Positions 35,814-48,344 are shown, counted from the stretch's first letter. The stretch is DNA of 64,000 nt from Scortum barcoo (GCA_023238725.1 CM041551.1:1206104-1270103); one strand, 5' to 3'. Translations and numbers: made by a program. Notes: generated from the letters alone by a model not told the origin.

Positions 35814-38089
35814 CATATGACCCATATCAGTTTGTATTTTACAGCAATTTAATATTAGTTAGGTGCATTAATTTATTATGGACTTAATCAATGAATTCAT
35901 AATGTCTGTATACACTTCTAAATCCTAGGATTCCAAGTAGCATTTAGCACTATATAGACTATGGGAATGATGCATGAATAAGAGACAATACACACACTGT
36001 TTAACTTAAAAGTTGACTGGTATGTTGTGTGTGTGTGTGGGAAGAAGTAGTGGCGACTCAAATGCTGGGTGGGGGAAATTCATTTTGTGGCCTTTCAGAA
36101 GATGTTACCTGGCCATGTCAGTGCTAGGAAAACAATTAGCAACAAAGTCCAAGTTAAATTAATTAGAAAGAATAAAGACACTTGATGACCCTGAAATAAT
36201 GGCCCTCTGGAGGAACTAAACACACAGACAGAGCTGAACTGAGAAGAGCAGTTGGTGATGCTCTATAAGCTGTAGATATATGCACACACATCTTATTAAG
36301 GCATAAACAAAAAGTGGATAGGGGTATGTCAGTGACCATGTATAACACACACATACACACGCTGACGGGTCCAGGGTCATCATTGCTGATGGATTAAAAG
36401 TCCAGTTCGAATGAGCTTGGCCAAGAGAGTAATAAGCAGTCCACTTGTCAGTGTGTGTGTCTGAGTTACTGTGTGTGTGTGTGTGTGTGCTGAAAATGGT
36501 GCCAGGAGCCTAGTGCAGTGCACTCAGCAAGATGTTAAAGATAATCAGAGGCAATGGCCCTGCATAAACCCTCGCTAACTGGCAAGCTTGCTACAATATG
36601 CTGCTTAGTGAGGTAAGCTGGCACATGCTCTCTTTTTCTTTGTCCCATACACACACACATACGCACACTGATGTCTAATGTCAAACCAAGTCTAATATTT
36701 TTTATACAACAATACATTTTCTATTTGATTGTGGTGTCTATCTTAACATGTTAAGATTGGTGATGTTAGATGCCTCTGGAAGGTAAACGTGTCGACCAAA
36801 TCCCAAGGCAAATCATCCAATATTTATCGAGCAATTAATTTTTTCACATCATTATTTCATTATTTCAAAAAGGCTAAGATTCAATTCACATATATGATGC
36901 CTTGCACATCTTTTACTCCCATTATGCAACAGCAGTAATCCACACATTAAAGTGGGAGGTATTATATAAGCCTTCCAGAGTTTTAGATGTAAAAGTCATA
37001 TTTGTTCTCTGCACAGCCAGTGTAAGGTTACAGACAGTTGAAGCACTTTCACATCTTGGATAGATGTGAAACTCTTCTGGTAGAATCAGTAGAACAAAAG
37101 ATGAATGACTGTGTTTCTATGTAGTTCCAACACCTTGGCTGGACTGCACATTCACAGCATAGTGGTGGAAAGGTTTTACAATTAAAAGTTTACACATTCA
37201 CACAGACACTCAGAAAGCACTGGAGCTGGTGAGGTGGCCAAGTGTTTAAGGTGCCTATCATTCCAGCATGTCCCCTAGTTGTGTCAGGTTTTCCCTGTGC
37301 AACATTGTGTTTTTTGTTTTTTTACCCCTTACCTGTTTAAATCCTTGATGTGTGTATTTTGTGTGTATGCTTACTAGTCATTAGTTGGATTTTCAGATTC
37401 CCTAGCTTGTTTTCATTGCCCTTTGTTTATATTTTTTCTTTCTTTCTTCTTCTTTCTTTAATCTGTTCACCTTCACACACTGGACTCACCCTAAATTTGA
37501 AAACTCTGAACTGTAGTTTTTTTTCAGAGTACAAACATCAGCAAAAGCTGGAGGTACAGCCATAACTAGCATGGTGGCAATGCAGCAGCTACATGGTGGT
37601 ATGCAGGTGTTGACTTCTATGTGAAAAGCAAGGAGTTTTTGACACAGAGATCAGGGTGTCCTCAGTGCTGCTGGGCTGCATGAATACATGCATGACTTAG
37701 TGCCCATTATGCCAGAGCAGTTCCCACAGCTCCTCACTGATCCCAAAGTGTGTGTGCAATACTACGTATGTGTGTGTGTGTGTGTTATCCCGGTGCTGCT
37801 GTGTCTAGGAAAACTTTATGTCTTTCAACCCGGAGCCCGAGCACTGCAGATGCGCAGGAACCTGGCTGTTAACATTATGAAAATGTTATGGATGATATGG
37901 GGATGGCTCTGTAGTTGCAGGCTTTAAGGTAATGCTGTTATGTATGAGCGCTCCATGCCTGTATAAAGTCTTCTGTCCAGTTAGGTCAAGGAGAGGACAG
38001 ATAAGTGGAGACTGGTTTAGGTCAGGAACTTCCTGTGTGGGAATGCAGCAGGAAAATCTCCACTAATGCCAGCTACAGTTTCACACTAT
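35814..38089. other. Non-coding DNA with GT tracts; possible conserved patch and tRNA-like patch
   Basis: GT runs lie at 36022-36040, 36465-36490 and 37768-37783. The patch 36085-36185 (AAACAATTAGCAAC, TTAAATTAATTAGAAAG) has conserved-noncoding texture. A box-A-like TGGCCAAGTGTTTAAGG at 37235-37251 resembles a tRNA-Ser or -Leu head, but no box B follows. No gene was recognised. Confidence 0.45.
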
Positions 38090-38529
38090 TGGCGCTTTTC
38101 CATTACACAGTTCTAGCACTACTCGACCTCAGTTTCGCAACGCAGCTGAAACTCCAGTGATGTCATTTGTTATGCGACACAAACACGAAACAACTATGGA
38201 GGCCACCAGACAAAAGAAATGTCTGCACCTCATTGTTGTTCGCTGGGTTGATTTCTGTGCAGCCATCTCTGATCGTGTTCGGTGTTGTTATTGCATTTTA
38301 AAAATGGTGCGGTTGAATGAATGAATGAGTCGCTTTCTGACTCATCTAGTGACGTCCAGGCCCTGGCCAATCAGTGGCCTGTCGTCGCCTGACGCTCACA
38401 TTTTCGGCTCGACTTCCGCTTGGAATCCCGGCTGAGTAGGTTACTAGAAAAGTACCTGGTACCAGGTACTAACACGTAATGGAAAAGCCTACAAACCGAG
38501 CCGATTAGGGTGCTAGTGGAAAAGCGCCA
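38090..38529. mobile_element. MITE with 13-bp terminal inverted repeats
   Basis: TGGCGCTTTTCCA at 38090-38102 and its exact reverse complement TGGAAAAGCGCCA at 38517-38529 form the ends. TAT flanks on both sides could be a 3-bp target duplication, which would fit PIF/Harbinger-type elements, but this is weak. Internally it carries CTTTTCCATTACA and its inverted partner GTAATGGAAAAG (about 38475-38486), and a perfect palindrome at 38451-38470. There is no open frame, so it depends on another element's transposase. The general sequence pattern is very common in teleosts. Confidence 0.88.
38451..38470. repeat. Perfect 20-bp palindrome inside the MITE
   Basis: AGTACCTGGTACCAGGTACT equals its own reverse complement. 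It can form a hairpin or a dimeric protein site; which applies is unknown. Confidence 0.97.
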
Positions 38530-40519
38530 TATGTGACTGTGATCAAAATGATTCTATATTTTAGTAGGGATTAATCTTGGATGGATGCTCCCTTTCAGCG
38601 ACTAGAGTCACAGGAGAAAAGCCTGGAGGAGCTCTTAGAGCAAAAATGTGGTGAGTAGCGAGGCACTTCAGCTGATCACCTGTGTGATGTCACCACCGTG
38701 TTTCAGGGAACCCGTAGGGATTCCAATAATCTCGTCCAATAAGAGGCCAGGGTTTAAGTTCAGACCAAATTTCACACGTAGGTGAGATAGGGCTAACTTT
38801 TGAAGAGACTGAATGACTAAATGACTAGCATGTATACCTATGATAAAATATCCTAACCGTAATCCATAATACAAAGGACTCCCTTCTCTGAATACCTCCT
38901 TTTGGTTGGAGTCTGATATAGATTTCATTGTTATGTCCTGTGTGCATCTCTTCCTTTATTATTTCCCTTGTGTTGTTTTTATGCATTGTGTGTACTCAAA
39001 TACACGCAACTGTTGTTTTATGAGATTATTATCAGCCTATGCTTGTATTTCAATGGTACCTGTCTGGCTAAATAAACAAGAAATAAAATCCTCAATTTCA
39101 TTGCAGTGATTTATATTTTTTGTTCCATTCACAAACTGCCATGGTTGGCCCTATGTGGCTGCACTCACTGATGTGCCACCATTGCCTCCATTATATTGGT
39201 GTGTAAGTCTTAGTGATTGATTGTGCAGCTGAATAAAATGTTACGGTGGCTACAGTTCTTTCTGTGCAACATTTTGCACCTTAAAGTGATACATAAGAAA
39301 GAAGCTGCAAGGTGGCTGAAAAATGTCAGTCCTGGCATATATCCTGTGTACAGTCAAAGGTCATTAGCTATCTTGCTCCTTGCAGGCACTCTGTTTTAAT
39401 TAGTCCTTAATTATTAACCTTTTAATTCATCCATATTGTGATGCTGAGTAATTCTATAACAAAAAAATAACACTTGTGTTATCCTTGATACTCTGTTATG
39501 TTTTGTTTTGTTTTTGTGTGGCCAATAACCAACATTTGTGGAAACATTCAACTAACTAACGCATGAAATTTCCATGAAATATTTGTAAATACTGGTGGAA
39601 TATAGGTCTGAAGGTCTAAAATAATTATATTCTACTTCTACCATATCTTTTCTGTCTTGATGCTTGATACGCAAACCCACAAGGGCTGCCATTTAATAGT
39701 TTTTTGATTGTGTAATTGTAATTTCTGCTTTTGTTGGCAAATGAATTACTCTCTGCTTTGCTGTATTTAATAGTGCTGGGCCTCATGGCTGTTACTTAAT
39801 CTTCACCTACATCTGATCAATATGTGAAAATACCTCCATCAGTCCTGGCATAGACACTAGAAGGCAAAGGAAAATGTCCACTTATGCTAAGCGGTACACA
39901 ACCTCTGTCTGGGAAATTAACTTGTGTTAATAGTATGAAGACAAGGTGATGCTTCTTGGTTTGGTTTCTGGGACCACAACATGCTTTCCATTAATCAATC
40001 AAAAGGTAGAGCAAATAAAACTATTAAAATGAACTTAAAAACAGGTATTCATACAACAGACCTGTATTATGTAAACAAATAAAACTGGTCATCAGGTAAA
40101 ACAGCAAGTCTGTGAAAATGTGTCTTTAGACAGTATTTAAAAGCAGAAATAGAGTCAGCAAACTGAATGCTAATGGAGAGACTGGTCAGCTAGCAGGCCT
40201 AATCCTAATAAAGAGGTCCTTTTGGACAGTAGGGGGTTAAAAGCTCACTGATGTATGTTTGAACAAGGAAGGGTCATAGGAGAGGTTGGAGGGGCAATTT
40301 CTACTCGAATTTGGCAACTTTTATTGAGAAAGAGAGAAATTTCTCACCATCAGTAGCAAATGAAACTGGGGGACTAGTAGGGAAGGTCTGACAAGATGAT
40401 TTATGATTGAGAATAAAAATCTGGGATTATGTTGATTGGTGGTTATTAATTATAAGAGAAGTATTGTTGATTTGTCTCTTTTACTTTATGATTATATGTG
40501 ACCAGTTGCCCTTTCATAT
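38530..40519. other. AT-rich DNA, nothing recognised
   Basis: No motif on either strand. The minus-strand open frame 38668-38928 and plus-strand 38906-39109 lack recognisable domains. Confidence 0.5.
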
Positions 40520-41310
40520 GTAAGTAATGGAGTTTTTTGTCCTCCATTTGCATTCTGTTTTCCCACATTTTCTTTTAAGGTTTTGAATGTCCTCTGTTAT
40601 CCACGGTAAAGAACTGACAGTATGTTTTTTTTGTTTGTTTGTTTTAAGTGGGGCAACACTGTCCAGTGCATTTTTAGTAATTAATATCTGAATTAAAAGT
40701 CAAATTGTGTTTCTCTTCGTTAAGAAGGTGACAGAATTCCGCAGCTGCATTTTCAGTAAGAACTTAAATCTGAGTGGTGTATCTGTATGTCTTTGGTGTG
40801 GCCTGAGTGTTAAATAAAATTCACTGGCCGTCAGAGATGGAGATTTACATTATAGAAATATTAGTCCAGAGCATAAACACAAAGTTTAAGATATGGCCAC
40901 AGTTATGGGTTGATCCAGTGATATGTTTAACTAGATTAAAAGACCTGCAGTGGAATTTGAGGTGTCATCTATGTGTAGGTTAAAATCACTTGCCAGGATC
41001 ATCTTATCAAATTTTAAAATAACCGTTAATAAAGATTCTGAAAGTTTCTCTAAAAACACTGGGAAGACCCTTGGGAAGACAATAGATGCCTGGAGAAACT
41101 GGAGCTCCAGCCATTTACAGCATTAAGACCTTATAGCTTGAGAAGTTGCTGACAGCAACAGCCCTGCATTTGTGCTGATTTTTAAAAACAACCGCAAGGC
41201 CTCCACCACTACCAGAGACCTAGGGAGAGCTGAAGCGTTCACAGTTTGGAGGGCACAGTTCATTCAGCTGACTATAGTCACCAACCCTTAACCTAGTGTC
41301 TGTCAAAATA
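40520..41310 (-). mobile_element. LINE remnant, EEP-type endonuclease domain of ORF2
   Basis: On the minus strand, from high to low coordinates, the frames give GGLAVVFKNQHKCRAVAVS (about 41205-41150), then VFLEKLSESLLTVILKF and ILASDFNLHIDDTS, then HNCGHILNFVF, and finally WITEDIQNLKRKCGKTE (about 40610-40550). This is the order of an exonuclease-endonuclease-phosphatase domain of a LINE ORF2: the GG-LAVVF strand, the GDFN-H motif (here SDFNLH), the Asp-His end region, and the linker to the RT. Stops and small indels break it. Clade L2/CR1-like is likely but not certain. No RT is attached. Confidence 0.82.
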
Positions 41311-43084
41311 AAAAAAAAAACGGACAACAAGCTGCATCTTTATTTTATTTTATTTTGAGAAGTAAGGGACTATCTCAAAGGGCAACACTGATACTGTACA
41401 ATTCAATGATTCCACTAAGTTTCCTTAAATGTGTCAGCCATCTGTATATAACAAGCAAACTGATGACAGCAATAAGTCAGATGTAAGTTGGAATGTATAT
41501 GAAGCTGAAGATGAGACCAGTAACTCTATTTAATCTGTTGCACCAAATTACTGTGCACAGTTTGCTGCCCCTTTTAGGCTTATTGATTATTGGTGGAGCC
41601 ATGGATCAAACCACCAATCCAGAACTTGGTGGACAGTACACAGTACCTCCTCAGCCACAGCCGCCCCAGCCAAGTACTGTTTGCAGAAATGGTACAGTAT
41701 TCTTCTTCACACATTCACACACACACATACTATTACAAATATACAGGATTTATGTGCCAATTGCTGCCTGCATATTTCTCAACACATTTTGGAGAAACTC
41801 TGTCACCCTGTCCAGACAAGTGTTGCATTTGAATTTAATAAGAATTAAAACCTTCCAATCTACCAGGACTTGGTTATTTTTTTGTTAGACTTTGACTTCA
41901 TGCTATCATCTGTTAAAAACTGTTAAAAACACACACAACAATGTTATTACACAGATTACAAGTGACTGCAGTCATTACAGCTGAGAACCCTGACAGGACC
42001 ACAAACTGTGCTACTCACCAAGGTCCTGATTCTGCAAGTGTTACAGGCCAGAGAACTGCTTAGGATCCTTGTTCCTGTCCATACAGGAGCCAGCCAATCA
42101 CTACTGTGTCTAATCACTGTTATGGAATGGTAGGAATACATTTTCCAGTATCAGGCAATATTGAAATAATATTTGTCAAGTCTACCATTGAGTGCTGTTA
42201 CCAGCATGTACCAACAATCAAACTCACCGCCTGTAGGTGTTTCTGTGTGAAAGCCTGCAAGGAAAGGGAGGAATTAACAGCTCATTTACAGTAGCTTGCC
42301 AGTGATAGAAGCATAGAAATATGGAAAGAAATTAGTGAACGAAAACAATATTTCTGTTACAGAAAGTAAATTCAGTGTGGGAACAATGTGATGAGCATGA
42401 CATTATTCTGTTGTACAGATGAACTTAGTGCTGTGGAAATGTATCCTGAATTTAACAAGACAACAGGTGCATCTTAGTGGAGGTGTTTGCATTCACAGCA
42501 AACCAAAACAGGAGCAGACCAGAAAGCAGGCAGGCTTCTAAATAAAACCAGATCACCATCAAACCCAGTAGTTAGCGGATCACAAACCCTCTGACAGAGA
42601 GGACTTAGTTAGGACTTAGAGAGAATTTAGTTGCTCTGAAACTGTATTTGATCCTTAGTACTGAAAATTGAATTATTTTGAAAATTGAGTTATCTAAACC
42701 ATATTTTTTGCAAAATGTGAATTGCACATTTACATCCATTGCAGCCCTCACTTAAAGATGAAACATATTACATCTATACTGTACTTTAGACACTGTCTAA
42801 GCAGGTAACATACAGGTAATATTGTGCACTGTGTTCCAAATAGATTTCACCATTAGCAAAATAAGTATAAAATAAGTATGACAGAGGGGTGAAGTTGACC
42901 TCTTGATGTAAAAGTATTTTGTTTTTGCTGAGAGGATGCTGCTCCTCTGACACTGAGTGCAGAGACAGGGAGGATGAAGACGATTTAGTTGAATGCTAAT
43001 GTGGCAGCCTGCCTATATGACATCTGGTCCAGAATCTTTGTCTCTTCAGCATGGAAATAAATGTAACTCATAACTCAACTCAAC
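41311..43084. other. Non-coding DNA, nothing recognised
   Basis: The 131-codon open frame at 41493-41888 has no domain and crosses a CA-rich patch (41708-41728). No transposon ends were seen. Confidence 0.45.
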
Positions 43085-43830
43085 TCATAATTTCATCTCT
43101 CAAGTTCATTAACTGGAACATTCTGGGCACTGGGACACTGGCAAAATGTATTTGACTCTTCATCTTGCTAAAATGAAATCCAGTTACTGCATTCTACCGG
43201 AAACATGTCTGATTCAGTTCTGAACATCTACGGCATTAAACAAAATGTATTAATCAACATTTCAGTGCTTTATATATATAATATAAAAACGTTAAATACC
43301 ACAACAACAATCCCAATGACTGTTCTGTTTTTTTGTTAACATGTTGAAACAGTAGCCAATATTTGTGGGTCTAATAATGATGATCCACATTTTTTCATGC
43401 AGTATTTTCCCACAATGATAGAAGGGGGGGACTTTAATACAATCCTTAGTCTAAAACTAGACAGATCTAATCTCACAGAACATGGCACCCATCTGATGTT
43501 AAAAACAATTATTGAAAATCTAGGTCTTAGCAATTATTGGCAATCTAAAAACCCATTAAACAAAGGCGACTCCAGCTACTAACCCTCTCACATAAATTAC
43601 CTTCATATTGACTACTTTATAGTTAAACAGATAATCTTGTCAGACCATGGCCAGGTCAGATATAACCTAAAGCACAAAACAGCCACAACTGCCTCGAGCA
43701 TGTGGCAGTTCAACACTTCAACACTTCTAGGAGACATATATTCCAACAATTTCTTCTCCAGAGAGGAGTTCCTAGGGACATTTCATTTATTTTTCCACAC
43801 AGAAGAAAAAAAGAAGAACTGTAACATTCA
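43085..43830 (+). mobile_element. L1-like LINE remnant, AP endonuclease domain of ORF2
   Basis: The plus strand encodes LKFINWNILGTGTLAK (about 43101), the N-terminal S-WN-x-G block of L1-type endonucleases. A decayed Q/PET block follows near 43190 (ILPETC). MIEGGDFNTILSLKLDRSN (about 43417) holds the GDFN motif with the DRS that marks L1 and Tx1 relatives. YFIVKQIILSDHGQVRYNLK (43610-43670) holds the catalytic SDH. SMWQFNTSTLLGDI (about 43699) is the linker after the domain. Stops after GDSSY and frame changes inactivate it, and nothing of the RT remains. This is a different LINE class from its neighbour at 40520-41310. Confidence 0.85.
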
Positions 43831-44574
43831 CTGAAACTCTCTACTCTCAACATTTCCATTCTCCCAAGAAGCACGCATAATAATTCATCATAACTTAAAC
43901 TGAAAATTAATCAGCTGAAAAGAATGCACTAAGTATTTCTAGTTAGATACATCTGGGTGGACAAAGTACACTATCTGAAGTCCTCCAGCTGGGTCAGATT
44001 TCATGAGGGCCTTCAGCTGTAAAAAGTGTGCGCCAAGCCACACTGTGGTCAAGGAAGTGACAGGAAGTGACAGCTAGAAGCTCGCGCATTGCATTCTCCA
44101 ACCAGGTATTGTTTAAAGGGACAGTGGGTGTGCAGGCAGACCAGCAAAGTCCATATTACGAGATACCACACTTTCACCGGGCTGTGCTTAGACGAGACGA
44201 TGCAGTGACAGAGGTGTGTGTAGACCATCTCTTATTCTCACTTAGTAATTCACCTCACCTAGTATTCTTTTTTCTATGGCACTATTTTGGTTTTAGTAAG
44301 GAAAATAAAAGGAAGCAAAAATATTAATATATTTTTATCACTCAGTATATCATGTTTTCAGACATTCAGACTGTTTGGGCAGTCTTCATTCCCATAACTG
44401 TGTTTAGTAACTCTCTAAAATTAAAATTAAAACAAAAACAGAATTAATTAAGAAAAAATCTATTCTAAACAGAAATCTGTAGTACACCCTGGAAATGCAC
44501 TTTTTTTTTCTAACATGTTTCACCTGAGGGCCACAAATAGCTTAAAATGCTCTTATTTTGAAAGTTAGAGAGAG
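43831..44574. other. No gene recognised
   Basis: The patch 44000-44220 (tandem AGGAAGTGAC at 44054-44072, then GC-richer DNA) may be an old repeat but could not be named. Confidence 0.4.
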
Positions 44575-45056
44575 TATATGGTTGCAACTGTTGTTTTCTC
44601 GTTGCTTGGCCTTTCATTATTGTTTATCCTCCATTACTCCATTACATTACCCAACTACTATGTTGTTATCTAGAAAACACTCTCTGCAGAGACTGTCACA
44701 GTGTGGTCTGAACTGTCATGGCTGGGTCTCTGTGGAACACAACAGCGGGCAAATAATGAAGGTGTGTGTGATCTTTTTGATAAATAATACCATAGTCATA
44801 TTTGTGTGAGGAAGTTCCTCAGTTTGTGTTGATCTTACAATGAGGCTGAGCTACAGATTGTAAAGGAGGATCAGGACAAGATGATTCATTAGCTGCTATG
44901 TGGCAGTAGCTGTAGCAAAGCCAGAAACCATGTTATCAGTGTGCTCGTGTCACATGGATTTCAGGGCTCTTATTCTCTGCACTTCGCCTGTTCGTGGTCT
45001 TGTTGTTTTAGGGCTGAGTTAGCTGCCACATCTGCCTTCTTACTGGCCAGCAGGAA
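44575..45056 (+). repeat. Left arm of a large inverted repeat; unclassified dispersed repeat
   Basis: From GGCCTTTCATTATTG through GGCTGAGCTACAGATTGTAA and CAGTAGCTGTAGCAAAGCCA to CTGCCTTCTTACTGGCCAGCAGG-like DNA, it matches the reverse complement of 48013-48344. The left arm is longer by an insertion at about 44690-44770. Its start (AACTGTTGTTTTCTCGTTGC) matches copy 2 of the repeat at 19975, which links the two groups. Confidence 0.88.
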
Positions 45057-46234
45057 TTTTTATATAAGGTGTAGGTGTAAGCATGTACAGATTTTTTGTG
45101 TTGTTGTTTCAGTAACTCATAATTCCCTCTTTCTGACAGAACTTGATGGTACCATAAGGCTCATGACCAATCTCAGCTCGAGAGACGATGGAGCAGAGGA
45201 GAGGGGAGAGAAGGTCGGGACATCACACAGAGGAGGCCGGGCAGAGGAGGTCACTGGGCCAAACACTGATAACCTCAGCGCTGAGGACATCTGTAAATAC
45301 TCTGAGTGCTGTGCTGTACATTGTTTTTTTTATATAGCTTCAAAAATCCAATAACAGTAGAGGTATGAATCTTCACTGGCAGCATGATCCAATAATTCAA
45401 AAACATAAATGACAAATTGTCAGCTCTCTAAATACTGGGTGTGTTTTTCATCACTTAATGATGCTCTGGTATTTTCCAACATATGAAAGTATTGTTATAC
45501 AAACATTCATCCACAATTCAATACAAGTCAGTGACACTGAATACAGCTGACTGTTTGGAAAAGTTCACAATCATGTTCTTACTGATCTGAAAGACTCTCC
45601 AACAACACTGGACAGGTTGGGATGTGTTGATGTTTTAGTAAAACATAAAAAACATACAGCATATAATTAGTCTGCTCTGAAATGATGAATCAGTCTAACT
45701 AAAGATATATCCTCCGAACATTTGTGAGCTGGCAGTTTTTATTGTCAGCAGGTTTACACACATTTGAAGAAGCTGCAGCAGCAGAAAAAAAAAAACAAAA
45801 AAAACGCTGTGATTTTCACTGAATTATTTTAATGTTTCACATCATGAAATCAGCTGCCACATTAATGCTGTGAGATATCAACACTGCAGGCCAGCCAACA
45901 GAAATAAATGTTTCTGACATGTCCAACATAATCTACAGTAAAATCTGTTCAGTAAAACAACAAGCACACATTTATTTCAGAGTTTATATGTTTGTTTGAC
46001 AAAAGTTTGACAAAAGAGAAAGTGTCATAAATAATGCTAAATAAGCAGTGAAGCACTTCTGAGAACATTTAGCTGTAAGACCAGAGACACATCAAGATCA
46101 GGACAAACACCAAACCTTCACAAAGAAATTTATAACAACTTTCAGACAAAACAAAGCTAACCATTAGCCTTAGCACTTAGCCTGAGCATTGTGCATGGTT
46201 AATGTTAGCTTCAACAGAACAGTAATATGAGATT
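45057..46234. other. Interior of the inverted-repeat pair, part 1; nothing firmly recognised
   Basis: A GC-richer patch 45140-45300 lies in a 137-codon open frame and follows a polypyrimidine-AG (CCCTCTTTCTGACAG). This resembles a splice acceptor, but the donor side is poor and no domain is seen. An A-rich run lies at 45786-45805. Confidence 0.4.
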
Positions 46235-46490
46235 CACCATGGACTGTTACTGTAAGAGAGAGCCCACGCACTTTGACCGGGCCGCCACTGCATGTTGATG
46301 AACTTTGATTGACACTGTGTCAGACACTCCCCCGTGCTCTGATTGGTTGTTTTGACCCAGGTGTGGATTTGCACAAATGGCTTTAGTGGCAGAGGGCGGG
46401 GCCAGAGGAGGCTGATTATTATCACAGATGATCTGTCTCATATTCTACTGTCAGGACATGGTGACAGCTTGAGTGAATATGACTAAAAAT
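46235..46490 (+). repeat. Unclassified dispersed repeat, copy 3
   Basis: It carries TCTGATTGGTTGTTTTGA, GGGGCCAGAGGAGGCTGATT, TATCACAGATGATCTGTCTC and TATTCTACTGTCAGGACATG, then GAATATGACTAAAAA, in the same order as copies 1 and 2. It is inside the inverted-repeat pair. Confidence 0.75.
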
Positions 46491-48012
46491 AGTGTTTGAA
46501 AAAGTTACCTATGGCATTTTTAATGAGTTCACTTCATTGTGGACTTACTGTGCTTTGCAGAGTCCCAAGACACACAAACTCACTGTGTTAAGTCTTGTAA
46601 TGGCAGTGTCTGTTTCAAGAGATGCTTTCTCTGCATTTTTTTTTTTTGGTTGCTCTTTATGTTAATGCTAGAAAAGCAGCAACTTCCTCCCTGTGGCACC
46701 CTGCCTGCTTCTTGCAATCATGTTTGCACTGCTGCTGAAAACAATAGGCAAAGTTATTTCCCTGTAGTCTTGGAACAAACAGAAAAACATAAAAACACAA
46801 CAAAGCTTCCTTTAACAGTGCTTTGTTCCAATTCATGGCGGAGACATTTTTCGTCTGTTTCACCAGTAACATCAGAAGCCCACCTCAATTAATATCCCAC
46901 AGGCTATGTGGCAAAGTATAAAGCCACTTGTTTTAATCTGTTCACAGTAGGAGAGTAAGTGAAAAGATGATTTTGTGACGACAGCATGGGGCCCTGACAA
47001 ACTGAATTTCTCCTGCCATGGTTGGGCCTGGCCGGATGTCCAAGCATTCTTTATGTCACACCTGTCATCATCACCCTATTAATTCTTTCATTTCACAGGT
47101 AATAAAGTGTAGTTAGATGGCACAGCATGACGTCCCACCTGCAACAGTGAAAGCACACTTTGAGTTGGATTTTCTTCTGATTTTCCGATGAGAGATGTGG
47201 CACTAGTGTACTCTTTCAGCTGTGTGTTCATTGACGTTTGAAATAGAATGCTGGGTGATAACTGGAAGTAGCGAGATTATATTGCTGGAGGCAATGCAAA
47301 TGTCAGGAGACCATTTACTTTGGAGAGGAGTAGCAAGGCTTTGTGGTAAAAACAAATACTGTCAGGCAGTCAGGAAGGGGACTTGTAACCCAATTGTTTC
47401 ATGAAAAAAAAAACATGACATCCACTGCAAGTAATCCACAGTTTAATACCTGTCTTCGATATTCATTACTGTATGTGTTTCATCAAAGCATCTAAACCAC
47501 AAGAAATGGATGATAAAGCATTGACAGATTGACTGAATGAGTGATGAATTGATTGTGACACACACACACTTTCCTGATGTGTAATAGCACCTGACAACTG
47601 AGACAAAAGGCAGTGGCTTGGGGAATGTAAATAACACATCATTAATTAGCAAACAGACTAAAACAACAAGGCTAGCCAGATTAGTCTGAGCCAGATTAGC
47701 CGCTGTGGCTGCAGCAGCAAACCACCAATGCATCAGAGCAAAAATAGGATTAAAGTCAAAGCCAAAAGCAAACATCCAAAGGCCTGGGATTCACTCTTGG
47801 TAATTTTAATTGTGGGTGCAGAAATACAATGCTAACATACAAGCTTGAGAGAAGGTCATACATTCCTTCTGTGAGGAAATAGCAAATAACAGGCAACATG
47901 GCATCTGCAGGCCATTCATACTCATACTACATGATTCATACTACATGACCAGGTGCCAGGAGTAACCGGAGGGTTTGGTAAAAACTGGCTAATTATGACC
48001 CAAACAGGTTTT
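46491..48012. other. Interior of the inverted-repeat pair, part 2, with a candidate conserved block at 47430-47820
   Basis: The block 47430-47820 is non-repetitive, with ACACATCATTAATTAGCAAA and AGGCCTGGGATTCACTCTTG. It has homeodomain-type cores and the look of conserved noncoding DNA. The minus-strand open frame across it has no domain. A tandem CATACTACATGA pair lies near 47930-47950. Confidence 0.3.
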
Positions 48013-48344
48013 TTCCTGCTGGCCAGTAAGGCAGATGTGGCAGCTAACTCAGCCCTAAAACAACAAGACCAAGAACAAGTGAAGTGCAGAGAATAAAAGC
48101 CCTGAAATCCACCTGATACATGGTTTCTGGCTTTGCTACAGCTACTGCCACATAACAGCTAATGAATCATCTTGTTCTGACCTGCAGTTGATCTTCCTTT
48201 ACAATCTGTAGCTCAGCCTCATTGTAAGACCAACACAAACTGAGGAACTTACTCAAAAAACACAAATATGACTATGGTATTATCAAAATGTTCACGTGAG
48301 AGTGTTTTCTAGATAAAACACTTTCCAAAAACAATAACTGAGGC
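48013..48344 (-). repeat. Right arm of a large inverted repeat
   Basis: Reverse complement of the left arm at 44575-45056, read from CTGCTGGCCAGTAAGGCAGA to TTTTCTAGATAAAAC and AACAATAACTGAGGC. Small indels separate the copies. The arm ends where a LINE 3' fragment begins. Confidence 0.88.

Noticed and set aside
36405..36425. Box-B-like GTTCGAAT as part of a tRNA
   Set aside because: No acceptor stem, box A or cloverleaf can be built around it.
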